Origin: Clostridiales bacterium
Lineage (GTDB): Bacteria; Bacillota; Clostridia; Oscillospirales; Acutalibacteraceae
Direction of reading: 5' to 3'
Assembly: GCA_019422525.1 (NCBI GenBank)
Contig: JAHZDE010000005.1
Coordinates: forward strand, 62,001-126,000
Length of the DNA: 64,000 nucleotides
The translations under genes were made by a program, and so were the position numbers. The notes beneath the pieces were generated by a model. It did no database searches and was not told the origin of the DNA. It saw only the letters and a list, made by a program, of their open reading frames with translations. Positions 47,355 to 56,520 of this stretch are shown one piece after another (position 1 is the first letter of the stretch; every line of letters starts with the position of its first letter).

Positions 47355-47427
47355 ATATAAAAAAGTAAAACTCCTGCTTCATAAAAAAGCAGGGCGAAAC
47401 CTCCCATAAAAAAGAAAGCTTCCGCCC
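47355..47427 (-). terminator. Two tandem hairpins after the PBP gene
   Basis: GGGCGGAA/TTTCGCCC arms (47427-47392) are followed directly by CCTGCTT/AAGCAGG (47393-47373). T-rich sequence comes after the second. They terminate the PBP operon or form a leader for the TIM-barrel gene. Confidence 0.6.
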
Positions 47428-47487
47428 TTATCGTACACCGCCGCCCGATTTCTGTCAACCGTTTCCCCTTGCAAACATCCGCCGGCT

Positions 47488-49113
47488 TTAGGACAAAAAT
47501 CCCTGGGCTTCTATCTGGTCGGCTATGCTTTTAAACACCTGGCCACATTCCCGACTGCTGCCAATACCGTCAGCCCGAAGTACCGTTACCGTATATTTGG
47601 GGGATTCTACCGGGAAAAAGCCCGTATACCAAAGCTGCACAATTTCCCCTTCATCAGTCATTCTCCCAGTTTGTGCTGTACCCGTTTTGGCCGCGGCCGT
47701 TATCTTTTCCGGTTTGCCGGAAGCAGCGGTGCCTTCTTCCACAGCGGTTTCCATATAGCTTTTGATTTGGGCCGTGGTTTTCCAGGACATTACCTGTGTT
47801 TTTTCACCACTTGCTTGGCGGTACTGATATTCCTCTGTGGACAAATCCATGATTCCTTTTACCAGCGAAGGCGTGCGGTAATAACCGCCAGCAGCAATCG
47901 CGCTGGTCATGGCCGCCACCTGTACCGGTGTTGCGGTAAGTTCCCCCTGTCCAAACGAAAAATTGGCAAGGGCCTTTTGGTTGGATAGGGAATCCAGAGA
48001 TGGCAGCACGCCGGCATCGCTTGTAAAACCGTCGGCAAACGAAAAGGACTCCCCGAACCCCAGACTCTTCGCCATATCTAAAAACTCCTTTGGCTCCACC
48101 TGCTGCATCAGGCTGACGAAATAGCCGTTGCAGGATTTGGAAATGGCTTCTTCCATGGTGACCATTCCATGGGCTGTTCCATCGAAGCACTTAAACTTCT
48201 GACCATCTACCGAAATGCTTCCGGTACAGTAATAGCCATACTCCGGCGTAATTCCCGATTCCAGCGCCGCAGCTGATGAAACCAGCTTAAAAACAGAGCC
48301 TACGCTATAGGCTGACAGCGCCTTGTTGACAAGCGGAGAACCTTCTGCCTCCAACTGACTGCCAACGTTGTCTGGCGTTAAAACCGGAAAACTGGCAAGG
48401 GCTTTGATTTCCCCAGTCTCTACCTCCTGCACGACGACAGCACCGTTATCAATGATATTTTGGGCCGCTTCTTCTGCAATCATCTGAATCCTTCTGTCGA
48501 TGGTGAGCACCACGCCGGTTTCACTTTCCTGCCGGGTATCCGTTATCTCCCGGTCGCTGCTGTCCATCACACGGTTTACGGCATCTACCGAATAGGTAAC
48601 CTGCAAAAGGCCATCCTGCTGCAAAACCGAATCAAACACCTTTTCCAGTCCTGCTGCGCCATTCCCTCTTCCGTCCAGATATCCAATCAGATTGGAAGCC
48701 GGCTGCTGCTCTGCGTAACGGTCGGTTACAGAAAACACATCCACTCCCAAAGAGGAGCCGGTTCCTGCCGGTACCTTCGCCAAAAATGGGGTTCCGCCGG
48801 AAAGGGCATTGCCAATGGTTGTCCGGTATTCCCCTGAAGTCAGGGTGTTCATTCGGGCCGCCGCTTCAATGGTCGGAGCTACTGCCGCCACGGTCTCGTC
48901 GTTTCGTCCAGTGAGCTTTTGCCCGGTACAGTCGTAAAAATCGCCCCGGGAGCGGGATACCGTCAGCTGATAGGAACTTTGCCGAGCCGCTGCTTCTGCC
49001 AACTCGTCCCCATGGAAGGCGGCGGAGAATACGCCCAGAATACAAAACAAAAAACCCGCTGTCATCAGCCCGACAAAAATAATGAGCCTTTTTTCCTTTA
49101 TCAAATCCGACAC
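47488..49113 (-). CDS. Class B penicillin-binding protein (PBP2/SpoVD-like transpeptidase)
   Basis: Peptidoglycan transpeptidase of about 541 residues. One transmembrane helix near the N-terminus (RLIIFVGLMTAGFLFCILGV) and a dimerisation domain containing SRSRGDFYDCTG precede the penicillin-binding domain. That domain has SVFK (SxxK), SCN (SxN) and KTGTAQTG (KTG). It is shorter than typical PBP2 and lacks PASTA domains, so it may serve septal or sporulation cell wall. Start uncertain (GTG 49113 or TTG 49104). It follows sfsA. Confidence 0.9.
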   Translation of the reverse strand: MSDLIKEKRLIIFVGLMTAGFLFCILGVFSAAFHGDELAEAAARQSSYQLTVSRSRGDFYDCTGQKLTGRNDETVAAVAPTIEAAARMNTLTSGEYRTTIGNALSGGTPFLAKVPAGTGSSLGVDVFSVTDRYAEQQPASNLIGYLDGRGNGAAGLEKVFDSVLQQDGLLQVTYSVDAVNRVMDSSDREITDTRQESETGVVLTIDRRIQMIAEEAAQNIIDNGAVVVQEVETGEIKALASFPVLTPDNVGSQLEAEGSPLVNKALSAYSVGSVFKLVSSAAALESGITPEYGYYCTGSISVDGQKFKCFDGTAHGMVTMEEAISKSCNGYFVSLMQQVEPKEFLDMAKSLGFGESFSFADGFTSDAGVLPSLDSLSNQKALANFSFGQGELTATPVQVAAMTSAIAAGGYYRTPSLVKGIMDLSTEEYQYRQASGEKTQVMSWKTTAQIKSYMETAVEEGTAASGKPEKITAAAKTGTAQTGRMTDEGEIVQLWYTGFFPVESPKYTVTVLRADGIGSSRECGQVFKSIADQIEAQGFLS

Positions 49114-49160
49114 ACACCTTTCCCATACAGTTAGAAAAAGTATCTCCCGGATTTGAAAAA

Positions 49161-49856
49161 TTATCCTTCTTCTGTCAGCCGAACCGGCACTTCTCTGGTA
49201 ATGGTCATAGAATCCGGTGTCACGTAGCACTCTACCGCCCGAATTTCCACACCACAGCGTTCCGCTTCTTCCAGCGCTGCCGCAAAAGCAGGGTCTGTAC
49301 GGCGGTTTGGCGTAAAATACCGAACATGGGACATCTGCACCACAAACAGAATATGTCCCCGATATCCTTCCCTACTGCACTGGCACAGCTCCCGCAGGTG
49401 TTTTTCTCCTCGCTGGGTGGGCGCATCGGGAAACAGTACTACACCGTTTTCTTCCAAAGTAACGCCTTTCACTTCAACAAAATGTTTCTCCCCGTCTCCG
49501 CTTTCTCCATAGAAATCAAACCGGGAAGCGCCATACCGGGTTTCCGCTTTTAATAGTGTTACCGGAGAGAACAATTCCCCCTTTGCCAGCCATTCTCCCG
49601 CTGCACGGTTTGGCGCCTGGGAATCCATGTTAATAAGCCTGTCCCCTTTTATTACGGCAATCAGCGAGTATCGGTTTTTCCGGTTGGGATTGCTGCTTTC
49701 TTCCAGATATACCCGTGCTCCCGGTACCAGTAGTTCCCGGCAGCGCCCGGTGTTCTTTACATGGCAGAGGACTTCCCTTCCCTCCATCTCTACCCATGCC
49801 GTAAACCGGTTTGGCCGGCTGATAAACTTCCCCTCGGTAACGGTGCTGTACTGCAA
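49161..49856 (-). CDS. sfsA: DNA-binding/sugar fermentation stimulation protein SfsA
   Basis: SfsA family protein of 231 residues. Landmarks are EGKFISRPNRFTAWVEMEG, VKNTGRCRELLVPGARVYLEES, GASRFDFYG, HFVEVKGVTL and PDAPTQRGEKHLRELC. The D/E-x-K pattern in VEVKGV gives it a nuclease-like fold, with a debated role. TTG 49856 lies 8 nt after AGGAGG and gives the usual length. It follows a PfkB kinase gene by 14 nt. Confidence 0.93.
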   Translation of the reverse strand: MQYSTVTEGKFISRPNRFTAWVEMEGREVLCHVKNTGRCRELLVPGARVYLEESSNPNRKNRYSLIAVIKGDRLINMDSQAPNRAAGEWLAKGELFSPVTLLKAETRYGASRFDFYGESGDGEKHFVEVKGVTLEENGVVLFPDAPTQRGEKHLRELCQCSREGYRGHILFVVQMSHVRYFTPNRRTDPAFAAALEEAERCGVEIRAVECYVTPDSMTITREVPVRLTEEG

Positions 49857-49870
49857 AACATTTTCCTCCT

Positions 49871-50776
49871 TTATACCAGCGTTTGCAGCAGACTTTCTAT
49901 TTCTTCCCGGCCTGCCAGCCATTCTTGAAAAGCCGTAGCGCTGCCTGCTGCTACTCCCAAAGAAAATGCATCCTGATAGCGTCCCGTTTTGAGCCATCCG
50001 GCCAAAAATCCCGCTACCATGGAATCTCCCGCTCCTACGGAATTGATAACTTTTCCTTTTGGGGCAGCCATCTGATAGCTTTCACCGGTTTCTGTAAGAA
50101 GGAATGCACCCTCTCCCGCCATGGATATAAGTACATTCCGGGCGCCTTCTTTTTGCAGCGTACCGGCGCACTCTTTGATTTCCTGAATATCAGAAAGCTT
50201 CCTTCCAAACAGCTCTCCCAGCTCGTGATGGTTCGGTTTAATCAAAAACGGCCGATAAGGGAGCACTTTCCGCAGCAGTTCCCCAGAGGCATCCACAACC
50301 GGGCAAACCCCTTTGGGCGTGACGCGCCGAAGGATTTCTTCATACAGGTCATTTGGCAAACTGCCGGGAACACTTCCAGCCAACACCAGATAGTCCCCTT
50401 CCCCCAGTGTTTCCAGACGGCTGTACAAGTCCTGTAAATTCTCCTGGGAAATCTGTGGCCCCTGGCCGTTAATCTCGCTTTCCTCTCCCCCTTTTATCTT
50501 CACATTGATGCGGGAAAGGCCATTCTCCACGTGGATAAAGTCCGTTTCGCAGCCAGCCTCTTTCAGCAGACGGCAAATTTCTTGCCCGGTAAAACCAGCT
50601 TCAAATCCCAGCGCCCGGCTGGGAACTCCCAGGTTTGCCAATACCATCGACACATTGATGCCTTTCCCTCCTGGCAGAATCGTCTCTTTTTCGGTTCGGT
50701 TTAAATCGCCGGGCATAAACTTCGGCACATAAACCAGATAATCCAGCGCCGGATTGAAGGTAACCGTAACAATCAT
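49871..50776 (-). CDS. PfkB-family kinase, 1-phosphofructokinase/tagatose-6-phosphate kinase type
   Basis: Ribokinase-fold sugar kinase of 301 residues. It starts IVTVTFNPALDYLVYV and has the first signature ETILPGGKGINVSMVLANLG. The second signature VINSVGAGDSMVAGFLAGWL carries the catalytic Asp. This is the 1-phosphofructokinase family, yet no fruA or fruR is nearby. The ATG at 50776 has GGGG at good distance. Placed between a DUF2752 membrane protein and sfsA, all closely spaced. Confidence 0.9.
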   Translation of the reverse strand: MIVTVTFNPALDYLVYVPKFMPGDLNRTEKETILPGGKGINVSMVLANLGVPSRALGFEAGFTGQEICRLLKEAGCETDFIHVENGLSRINVKIKGGEESEINGQGPQISQENLQDLYSRLETLGEGDYLVLAGSVPGSLPNDLYEEILRRVTPKGVCPVVDASGELLRKVLPYRPFLIKPNHHELGELFGRKLSDIQEIKECAGTLQKEGARNVLISMAGEGAFLLTETGESYQMAAPKGKVINSVGAGDSMVAGFLAGWLKTGRYQDAFSLGVAAGSATAFQEWLAGREEIESLLQTLV

Positions 50777-50790
50777 GGCAGAATCCCCTT

Positions 50791-51216
50791 TCAAATAACA
50801 GTTCCTCCCGGCGCTAAAAATGAAAATGCCGGAAGGTTTCTCAAAATGGTAAACACAATCAACCAGATAAGTATACACCATAAAACTACATTCTGCCATC
50901 GGTTCATTTTCATTTGTCCCGTTTGAACATACCTAACCCCCTGCCGGAGAAAAACGATCCCCATAAATGGCACGGTTATCATCACCCCTGGATTCCATCG
51001 AAAGGCTTCTGCTACATCCAACTGCAGCAAAGACAGGCACATTCGGGAAACCCCACATCCGGGACAATAAAATCCCGTAATAGCATGGATAGGACATGGA
51101 ATAGCTATATGTGTCCACATGGCAAAAAAGGCGTACCCTAATCCGATTCCACAGAAAAGGGCCGCCTTTTTGAGTAATTTTTTCAGCCGTTTCCGAGACT
51201 CAGTAACCACGGCCAT
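50791..51216 (-). CDS. DUF2752 membrane protein
   Basis: Membrane protein of about 141 residues with three helices and the family signature CPIHAITGFYCPGCGVSRM (near residues 42-60), in which the C-P-x-C-G cysteines may bind metal. Function unknown. The ATG at 51216 has no clear ribosome site; coupling to the overlapping upstream DUF4234 gene could explain its translation. Confidence 0.85.
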   Translation of the reverse strand: MAVVTESRKRLKKLLKKAALFCGIGLGYAFFAMWTHIAIPCPIHAITGFYCPGCGVSRMCLSLLQLDVAEAFRWNPGVMITVPFMGIVFLRQGVRYVQTGQMKMNRWQNVVLWCILIWLIVFTILRNLPAFSFLAPGGTVI

Positions 51217-51565
51217 AATTTGCCATATCAGCATCGATAATCTGATTGATTTCGTTCTGCATCACTGCATAGCTTGCAATATAACACACGAATTCCAATA
51301 CCAGATATAGGATATTATTATTGCTTCCCATATATCCCCGCTGCATTCTTGCCGCATACAGTGTTTCACCCATCTGATAGGCCCAATATAATCCATAAAT
51401 CCCACAGGTCACAATAGTCAGCAACAGTGCTGTGATACCGGAAGGACTCTGCCTCCCAGACAACTGGTTGGCATCTTCTGTTAACACTACAAACCAGTAC
51501 AGTCCATAAATTCCGCAGGTCACAATTGATAAAATCACACAGGTCAGAATACTTCTCTTTTGCAC
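51200..51565 (-). CDS. DUF4234-type membrane protein with internal repeat
   Basis: Small membrane protein of 121 residues. The segment IVTCGIYGLYW occurs twice (about residues 14-24 and 52-62), each at the end of a hydrophobic helix, the DUF4234 hallmark. The GTG at 51565 with AGAAGGG upstream is preferred over earlier in-frame codons. It overlaps the DUF2752 gene and heads the operon. Function unknown. Confidence 0.82.
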   Translation of the reverse strand: MQKRSILTCVILSIVTCGIYGLYWFVVLTEDANQLSGRQSPSGITALLLTIVTCGIYGLYWAYQMGETLYAARMQRGYMGSNNNILYLVLEFVCYIASYAVMQNEINQIIDADMANYGRGY

Positions 51566-51643
51566 AGCTATCCCTTCTTCCTCATAAATCTCCAAATTTC
51601 CATCTACCGCTAACCTTCTGATTAGCCATAATATTCTATGCAT

Positions 51644-51672
51644 AGCGTACCAAAAATCTATGCAATTGTCAA
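51644..51672 (-). promoter_or_regulatory. Promoter of the DUF4234-DUF2752-PfkB-sfsA-PBP operon
   Basis: TTGACA (51672-51667) and TACGCT (51649-51644), 17-nt spacer. Confidence 0.6.
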
Positions 51673-51833
51673 CAATATTTTATCAAATTTATTGTTTCAT
51701 TTTGTTATCAAACTTATTTACGAACTCTTCTTATCAATCTTTTCAGTTCACATTATATTCATATTTTAGGGCTATTCTTACCAGTAGATATTCTTTCATT
51801 CAAAAATCACTTGGAAAGGTACGGTGCGCCATA

Positions 51834-53012
51834 ATGAGCCATTTTCAGAAACGAGATACCTTTATTCCCTATAATGTTCCCGACATCACGGATGCTGAAA
51901 TCAATGAAGAAGTGGATACCCTCCGTTCCGGCTGGCTGGCCAAAGGCCCCAAAACCGTTGAATTTGAAAAGCGTTTTGCCGAGTACGTCGGTGCAAAATA
52001 TGCGGTAGCTGTAAACTCCTGCACGGCTGCCCTTCATGTTTCCCTGTTAAGCCAGGATATTGGTCCGGGGGATGAAGTGATTACCACCCCCATGACCTTC
52101 GCTTCTACAGCCAGTACCATTATTCATACCGGTGCTACTCCGGTTTTTGCCGACATTGATTATCGGACAGGCTGCATTGACCCTAAAGAAATTGAAAAGA
52201 AAATTACCCCCCGTACTCGGGCTATTGTGCCGGTACATTATAGCGGCGAAGTCTGCGATTTGGACAGCATTTATGAAATTGCCAAACAACACAACCTGTA
52301 TGTTTCCGAAGACGCTGCCCACGCTTTGTGGAGCCGGTATAAAGGCCGTTTGATTGGCAACGGTGTGCCGGGCGCGGCTTCTTACAGCTTTTATGCCACC
52401 AAAAACCTCTGCACAGGCGAGGGCGGAATGTTGGTAACCGACCGGGAAGACATCGCCGAACGAGCAAGAATTTTGACCAGCCATGGTATGAGCCGCAATG
52501 CATGGAACCGGTATGCCAAGGGTGGTTCCTGGAAATATGATATTGTGGAGCCGGGCTTCAAATATAATATGTTTGATATGCAGGCTGCTCTTGGACTGCA
52601 TCAGCTGGCACGTCTGGAAGACATGCAGGCACGCCGTCTGGTAATCGCCAAGAAATATCAGGATGCCTTTGGAAAAATGGATGCCCTCGAAATCCCCGAA
52701 GTGCCGGAATATGCCACTCACAGCTGGCATCTGTATGTCATCCGTATTCGTCCTGAGATGCTTACCATTGACCGTGACCAGTTTATTGTGGAACTGAACG
52801 AGCGCAATGTGGGAACCAGCGTTCACTTTATTCCGGTTCACCTGATGAGTGCTTATCGCAATCGTTTCGGCTATCATGAGGGAGACTTCCCCAATGCGGA
52901 ACGTTTCTTTGAGCGCATTATTTCTCTTCCCCTGTACCCCAGCATGACAGAGGAACAAACCCAATATGTTATTGATGCGATGGCGGATATTATTGAAAAT
53001 TATCACCGTTAA
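51834..53012 (+). CDS. DegT/DnrJ/EryC1/StrS-family aminotransferase
   Basis: PLP-dependent sugar aminotransferase of 392 residues. Family elements are AVNSCTAALHVSLL, VYYSG-like VPVHYSGEVCDLD, SEDAAHALWSRYKG and the Schiff-base lysine in SFYATKNLCTGEGGM. FNMFDMQAALGLHQL and the C-terminal HSWHLYVIR are also present. It would make an amino sugar for a surface polysaccharide or glycan (PseC/UDP-4-keto type). It stands alone, with no glycosyltransferase nearby. The ATG at 51834 has a GGAAAGG site 14 nt upstream, which is distant. Confidence 0.9.
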   Translation: MSHFQKRDTFIPYNVPDITDAEINEEVDTLRSGWLAKGPKTVEFEKRFAEYVGAKYAVAVNSCTAALHVSLLSQDIGPGDEVITTPMTFASTASTIIHTGATPVFADIDYRTGCIDPKEIEKKITPRTRAIVPVHYSGEVCDLDSIYEIAKQHNLYVSEDAAHALWSRYKGRLIGNGVPGAASYSFYATKNLCTGEGGMLVTDREDIAERARILTSHGMSRNAWNRYAKGGSWKYDIVEPGFKYNMFDMQAALGLHQLARLEDMQARRLVIAKKYQDAFGKMDALEIPEVPEYATHSWHLYVIRIRPEMLTIDRDQFIVELNERNVGTSVHFIPVHLMSAYRNRFGYHEGDFPNAERFFERIISLPLYPSMTEEQTQYVIDAMADIIENYHR

Positions 53013-53032
53013 ATCTTTTTTCCCAAAAAACG

Positions 53033-53070
53033 AGTGCCTCGGTAAGTATTTTACCGAGGCACTTGTTTTT
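53033..53070. terminator. Bidirectional terminator between the aminotransferase and the AAA-protease genes
   Basis: AGTGCCTCGGTAA (53033-53045) and TTACCGAGGCACT (53051-53063) form a perfect 13-bp stem, with T runs on both strands. Confidence 0.92.
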
Positions 53071-53126
53071 TATGAATCGTGGTCTTGGATAGCGATACGA
53101 AAACAAGTTTTATTGTCCGCAACCGT

Positions 53127-56100
53127 TTATTTTTCTTCCAGAATTTTTCCCATCTCTTTGTCGGTAAGATGGTTCTTATCCAGCAATGCTTCCGTCAAAG
53201 CATCGAGCTTTTGGCGGTTGCTTTCGATAATTTTCACCGCTTCCTCAAGCTCTTTCTGCAGGATTTCATTAACACGCTCGCGCATTTCTTGCGTAAACTC
53301 TCCGGACTCTACAGCAGCCAGACCGAACTCCTCATCCATACCGTAACTGCCCAAAAGCAGCCTTGCCAGACGGGTAGCAGTCTGTAAGTCTCCACTGGCT
53401 CCGCTGGTGTAGCCGTTTTCCCCATAATACACCATTTCGGCAGCCCGGCCTCCCATGGCCACGCGGATTCGCTGCAAAATCTCCTGACGGGTATAAACGC
53501 CCTTCCCTTCCTGGTCGCCGTGCTGCATATAACCACCATGGTTGTCACGGGCAACGATGGTCAAATAAGAAGGCATCTCTCCACCCTTCCAGCAAACCAA
53601 GGCATGTCCGGATTCGTGGCGGGCTGTGCGCTTTAAGGACGCTTCATCCCATTTCTTGACGCGTCCGCTGTTAAAGGACTCGAAAGCATCTTCAAAAATC
53701 TCGTCCGTTACCACAACGCTGTTCATGCGAATGGCATTTCGGAAGGAGAGCTCAATGGCGTTTTCAATTTCAGCCAAGCTCATACCGGTAGAACGAACCG
53801 CGATATTTTGAATCTTATCTTCCGTCAGGCACAAAGCATTGTCAGCATCGTTTTTCCGACGGATATAAGTTTCTCTTTCTGCACGGCTGGGAAGCTCGAC
53901 AAATATTTTTCTGTCGAACCGGCGAACCAGCGCAGGGTCCAACGTGCGCTGTCCGCGTCCCTCTTCCACAGCAAAGTTGGTTGCGGCCAAAACAAATACC
54001 GGCTTACTGGCGTTAGTCTTAAAACCATCCATTTCAGTCAACAGAGCGTTGAGAATGTCTTCGTTGGAGGTTCCGCCGGTGCGGTTTTCGGTACGGTTTT
54101 TACCAATGGCATCAATTTCGTCAATGAAGATAATGGAAGGCGCATATTTTCTCGCCGTCCGGAACAAAGCCTTAATGCTTTCGGCTCCCTGTCCCACATA
54201 CTGTTTCAGGAACTGCGCGCCGTCAGCACTGATAAAGGTTGCATCGGACTCAGCAGCTACTGCCTTTGCCAGCAGTGTTTTGCCGGTACCGGGCGGGCCA
54301 TAAAGCAGTACGCCCTTTGGCTGACGCACACCCATATTGACAAACTTTTTGGGATTTTTTAAGTATTCCACAAAGTAGCGAAGCTCGCTCTTGGCATCTT
54401 CTGCGCCAATGACATCTGCGAAACACTTGTCCGGCTTGGAAATTCCACTGACTACCTGCTCGGAATCTTCCGCCTCAACGGAACGGACAATCCGAAAATC
54501 GAACAGGGTAATCATAGCCGTCATTCCGTCATCAGACACACTTTGCGCGGTCTCAAATTCCACCACCTGATTGGCCCGGGCAAGGCGCATAGTATTCTGA
54601 TGTTGATGAATCTGGGTAGTAATTTTTTCCAGCGCATCCAAAAATTGAGCCGGGTTATACTGAGAATACAAAATGGTCCCCCGCGCGCCCAGCCGGGAAA
54701 ATGTCAGCTTTTCGGCAAAACTCAGCGGGGACTCTTCCGGCTCCAAAATATACACAGGCATATCCTCCAGCGATTCCCGCAGGTACTGGAACAAACTGCG
54801 CCCATCGGATTCCACGTCCTCAGTACTCATAAAGGGCTTTTCCGAACGATTGCAGCGGAAGTCATCCACGACCAAGGCAATATCCTGCTTTTTCAGGAGC
54901 TTCATGGCTTCTTCCATACTTGACGCAAGCAGGATTTCATAAACGCCACTGTTTTGGAGCTCATCTTCTCTAATCTGGTCAGACAGCAGCAGCACTTTAA
55001 TAGGCGTACTGTTTTCAAAGAGCCTTACTACTTCTGGACTGCTTCCGTTTAAGTCCAGCGAAACTTTTACCATATCGACAGCGCTCAGCAGAGGGCCATT
55101 TTTTTGTGTGCAAAGCTGGCGAAGCAGTTCCAGCATTTCACCGGTAAAGAAGGCTTCCGCACGGCTTCGAATGGTTCGGGCATCGCTGTTTCCACCTTCT
55201 GACAGGAGCAGAGAAATAAATACCCGCTCATCGATATGAAAGGTAATCCCATATTCTTTTTCAAATATTTTAGCCTTTTTCTCAATTTCCCGTTTGGCAA
55301 TGGAAATGAGATTATGCGACTCCATATGGTTGAACATGACCACATTCCCGCTGGCAAATCGAGAACAAATAGCAGCCGGGAAAAACGGAACCTTTGTGGA
55401 CGGGTCTACATCCTTTTTCAGGGCATCGAGAATACTCTGGCGGGTATAACCGGAAAGATTTGCCGTTAATGAATTTTCATACAATTGATGGCCTGCGTTG
55501 GTGGTGAAAATAATGATGGTATCCCGGAAAGAAATCTCTTCATCCGTACAGTTATCCCGCAGCCGTCCGGCATCCAGAATTTGCAGGAACAGATGAATAA
55601 TATTGATATGGGCTTTTTCAATTTCATCGAAAAGAAGGATACAGCGAGGATTTTCCTTGACAAAAGAAGTAACGTTTCCAGGTTTTGAACCTTTGTATAC
55701 TTTATCGGAACCGCAGAATTCCAAATTGGCTTCTTTATCCGAATACTCGCTCATATCAAATCGCATATAAGGAAGGTTTAAGAGCTTGGCCGCGCTTTCG
55801 GCCAAAAAGGTTTTGCCAACACCAGGAGGGCCTGCAAACAAATAAGTTGCCTTGGGGCTGACCCGAGTCTTGTCCGCCTTGGCAAACACTTCGGCCTGGA
55901 AGTAGCCCTGTGCAAACAAACTGACTGCGTTATCCTGTCCAAACACGGTATCCATCAAGTCTTTTTGGAGGTCATTGGTAAACTGCACCAGCTGTTCCAG
56001 ATACCGAACGCCTTTCTCAGATTCCTTACCATCATGGGAATCCGTTTCCAATTCGCGCTCTTCCTTGTCAGTATCGTCTTTCATGGAAGAAGCAAACTGC

Positions 56101-56471
56101 GTCTTGTATCCCGAAAGCTGCTCCAACAAATCTTCGACAGCTTTTTCTTCCTCCTTTTTTTCCAAATAGTTTTTGAAAAACTCGTGAGCACTGGATACCA
56201 GCCACTCAGAAAGACTTTCCGGGGTACAAAAAATTTCATGTCCCTTTTCGAATTTTTCCCGGCTTTTTTCCCGAAGTGCTTCCACACAAGGAATCCGAGC
56301 CTCTTGGAAAACCTGCATATTCCCGGTTTCTTCCAACTCCTGGCGCCCTACGAAGCGCACCGCACGCATCAGAACGGTACTCAGCGTATCAAAATCATTT
56401 CCTTCCTCCATTTCCTGCAAGATTGATTTGTGTTCTTCCGGCGTAATCACTATTTTCGCATCGCTGGCCAT
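53127..56471 (-). CDS. Chimeric AAA+ protease: ClpA/B-like ATPase, receiver-like domain, FtsH-like ATPase and M41 peptidase
   Basis: Protein of 1114 residues with no membrane helix. A helical N-terminus (1-160) is followed by a ClpA/B-like AAA+ (about 170-450): Walker A GPPGVGKT 214-221, Walker B LLFDEIEKA 279-287, sensor TTNAGH 323-328. The middle (490-620) looks like a response-regulator receiver (KVLLLSD, ALVVDDF). An FtsH-type AAA+ follows (680-935): GPPGTGKT 725-732, FIDEID 782-787, arginine fingers 850-851. The M41 zinc protease comes last, with HESGH 952-956 and Asp1028. FtsH normally has two N-terminal helices, lost here. All motifs look active. Third gene after sigma and anti-sigma. 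Confidence 0.9.
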   Translation of the reverse strand: MASDAKIVITPEEHKSILQEMEEGNDFDTLSTVLMRAVRFVGRQELEETGNMQVFQEARIPCVEALREKSREKFEKGHEIFCTPESLSEWLVSSAHEFFKNYLEKKEEEKAVEDLLEQLSGYKTQFASSMKDDTDKEERELETDSHDGKESEKGVRYLEQLVQFTNDLQKDLMDTVFGQDNAVSLFAQGYFQAEVFAKADKTRVSPKATYLFAGPPGVGKTFLAESAAKLLNLPYMRFDMSEYSDKEANLEFCGSDKVYKGSKPGNVTSFVKENPRCILLFDEIEKAHINIIHLFLQILDAGRLRDNCTDEEISFRDTIIIFTTNAGHQLYENSLTANLSGYTRQSILDALKKDVDPSTKVPFFPAAICSRFASGNVVMFNHMESHNLISIAKREIEKKAKIFEKEYGITFHIDERVFISLLLSEGGNSDARTIRSRAEAFFTGEMLELLRQLCTQKNGPLLSAVDMVKVSLDLNGSSPEVVRLFENSTPIKVLLLSDQIREDELQNSGVYEILLASSMEEAMKLLKKQDIALVVDDFRCNRSEKPFMSTEDVESDGRSLFQYLRESLEDMPVYILEPEESPLSFAEKLTFSRLGARGTILYSQYNPAQFLDALEKITTQIHQHQNTMRLARANQVVEFETAQSVSDDGMTAMITLFDFRIVRSVEAEDSEQVVSGISKPDKCFADVIGAEDAKSELRYFVEYLKNPKKFVNMGVRQPKGVLLYGPPGTGKTLLAKAVAAESDATFISADGAQFLKQYVGQGAESIKALFRTARKYAPSIIFIDEIDAIGKNRTENRTGGTSNEDILNALLTEMDGFKTNASKPVFVLAATNFAVEEGRGQRTLDPALVRRFDRKIFVELPSRAERETYIRRKNDADNALCLTEDKIQNIAVRSTGMSLAEIENAIELSFRNAIRMNSVVVTDEIFEDAFESFNSGRVKKWDEASLKRTARHESGHALVCWKGGEMPSYLTIVARDNHGGYMQHGDQEGKGVYTRQEILQRIRVAMGGRAAEMVYYGENGYTSGASGDLQTATRLARLLLGSYGMDEEFGLAAVESGEFTQEMRERVNEILQKELEEAVKIIESNRQKLDALTEALLDKNHLTDKEMGKILEEK

Positions 56472-56520
56472 CCTTATATACCCTCTTTCCTTTTACACAT
56501 CTCTTTTGCTTGAAGAATTC

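Noticed and set aside
49161..49997. Longer sfsA start at 49997
   Set aside because: The extension runs back into the PfkB gene in another frame. The TTG at 49856 has a well-placed AGGAGG and gives the family length.
52047..53006. A 319-codon minus-strand frame opposite the DegT aminotransferase
   Set aside because: The aminotransferase motifs on the plus strand are complete; the antisense frame has none.
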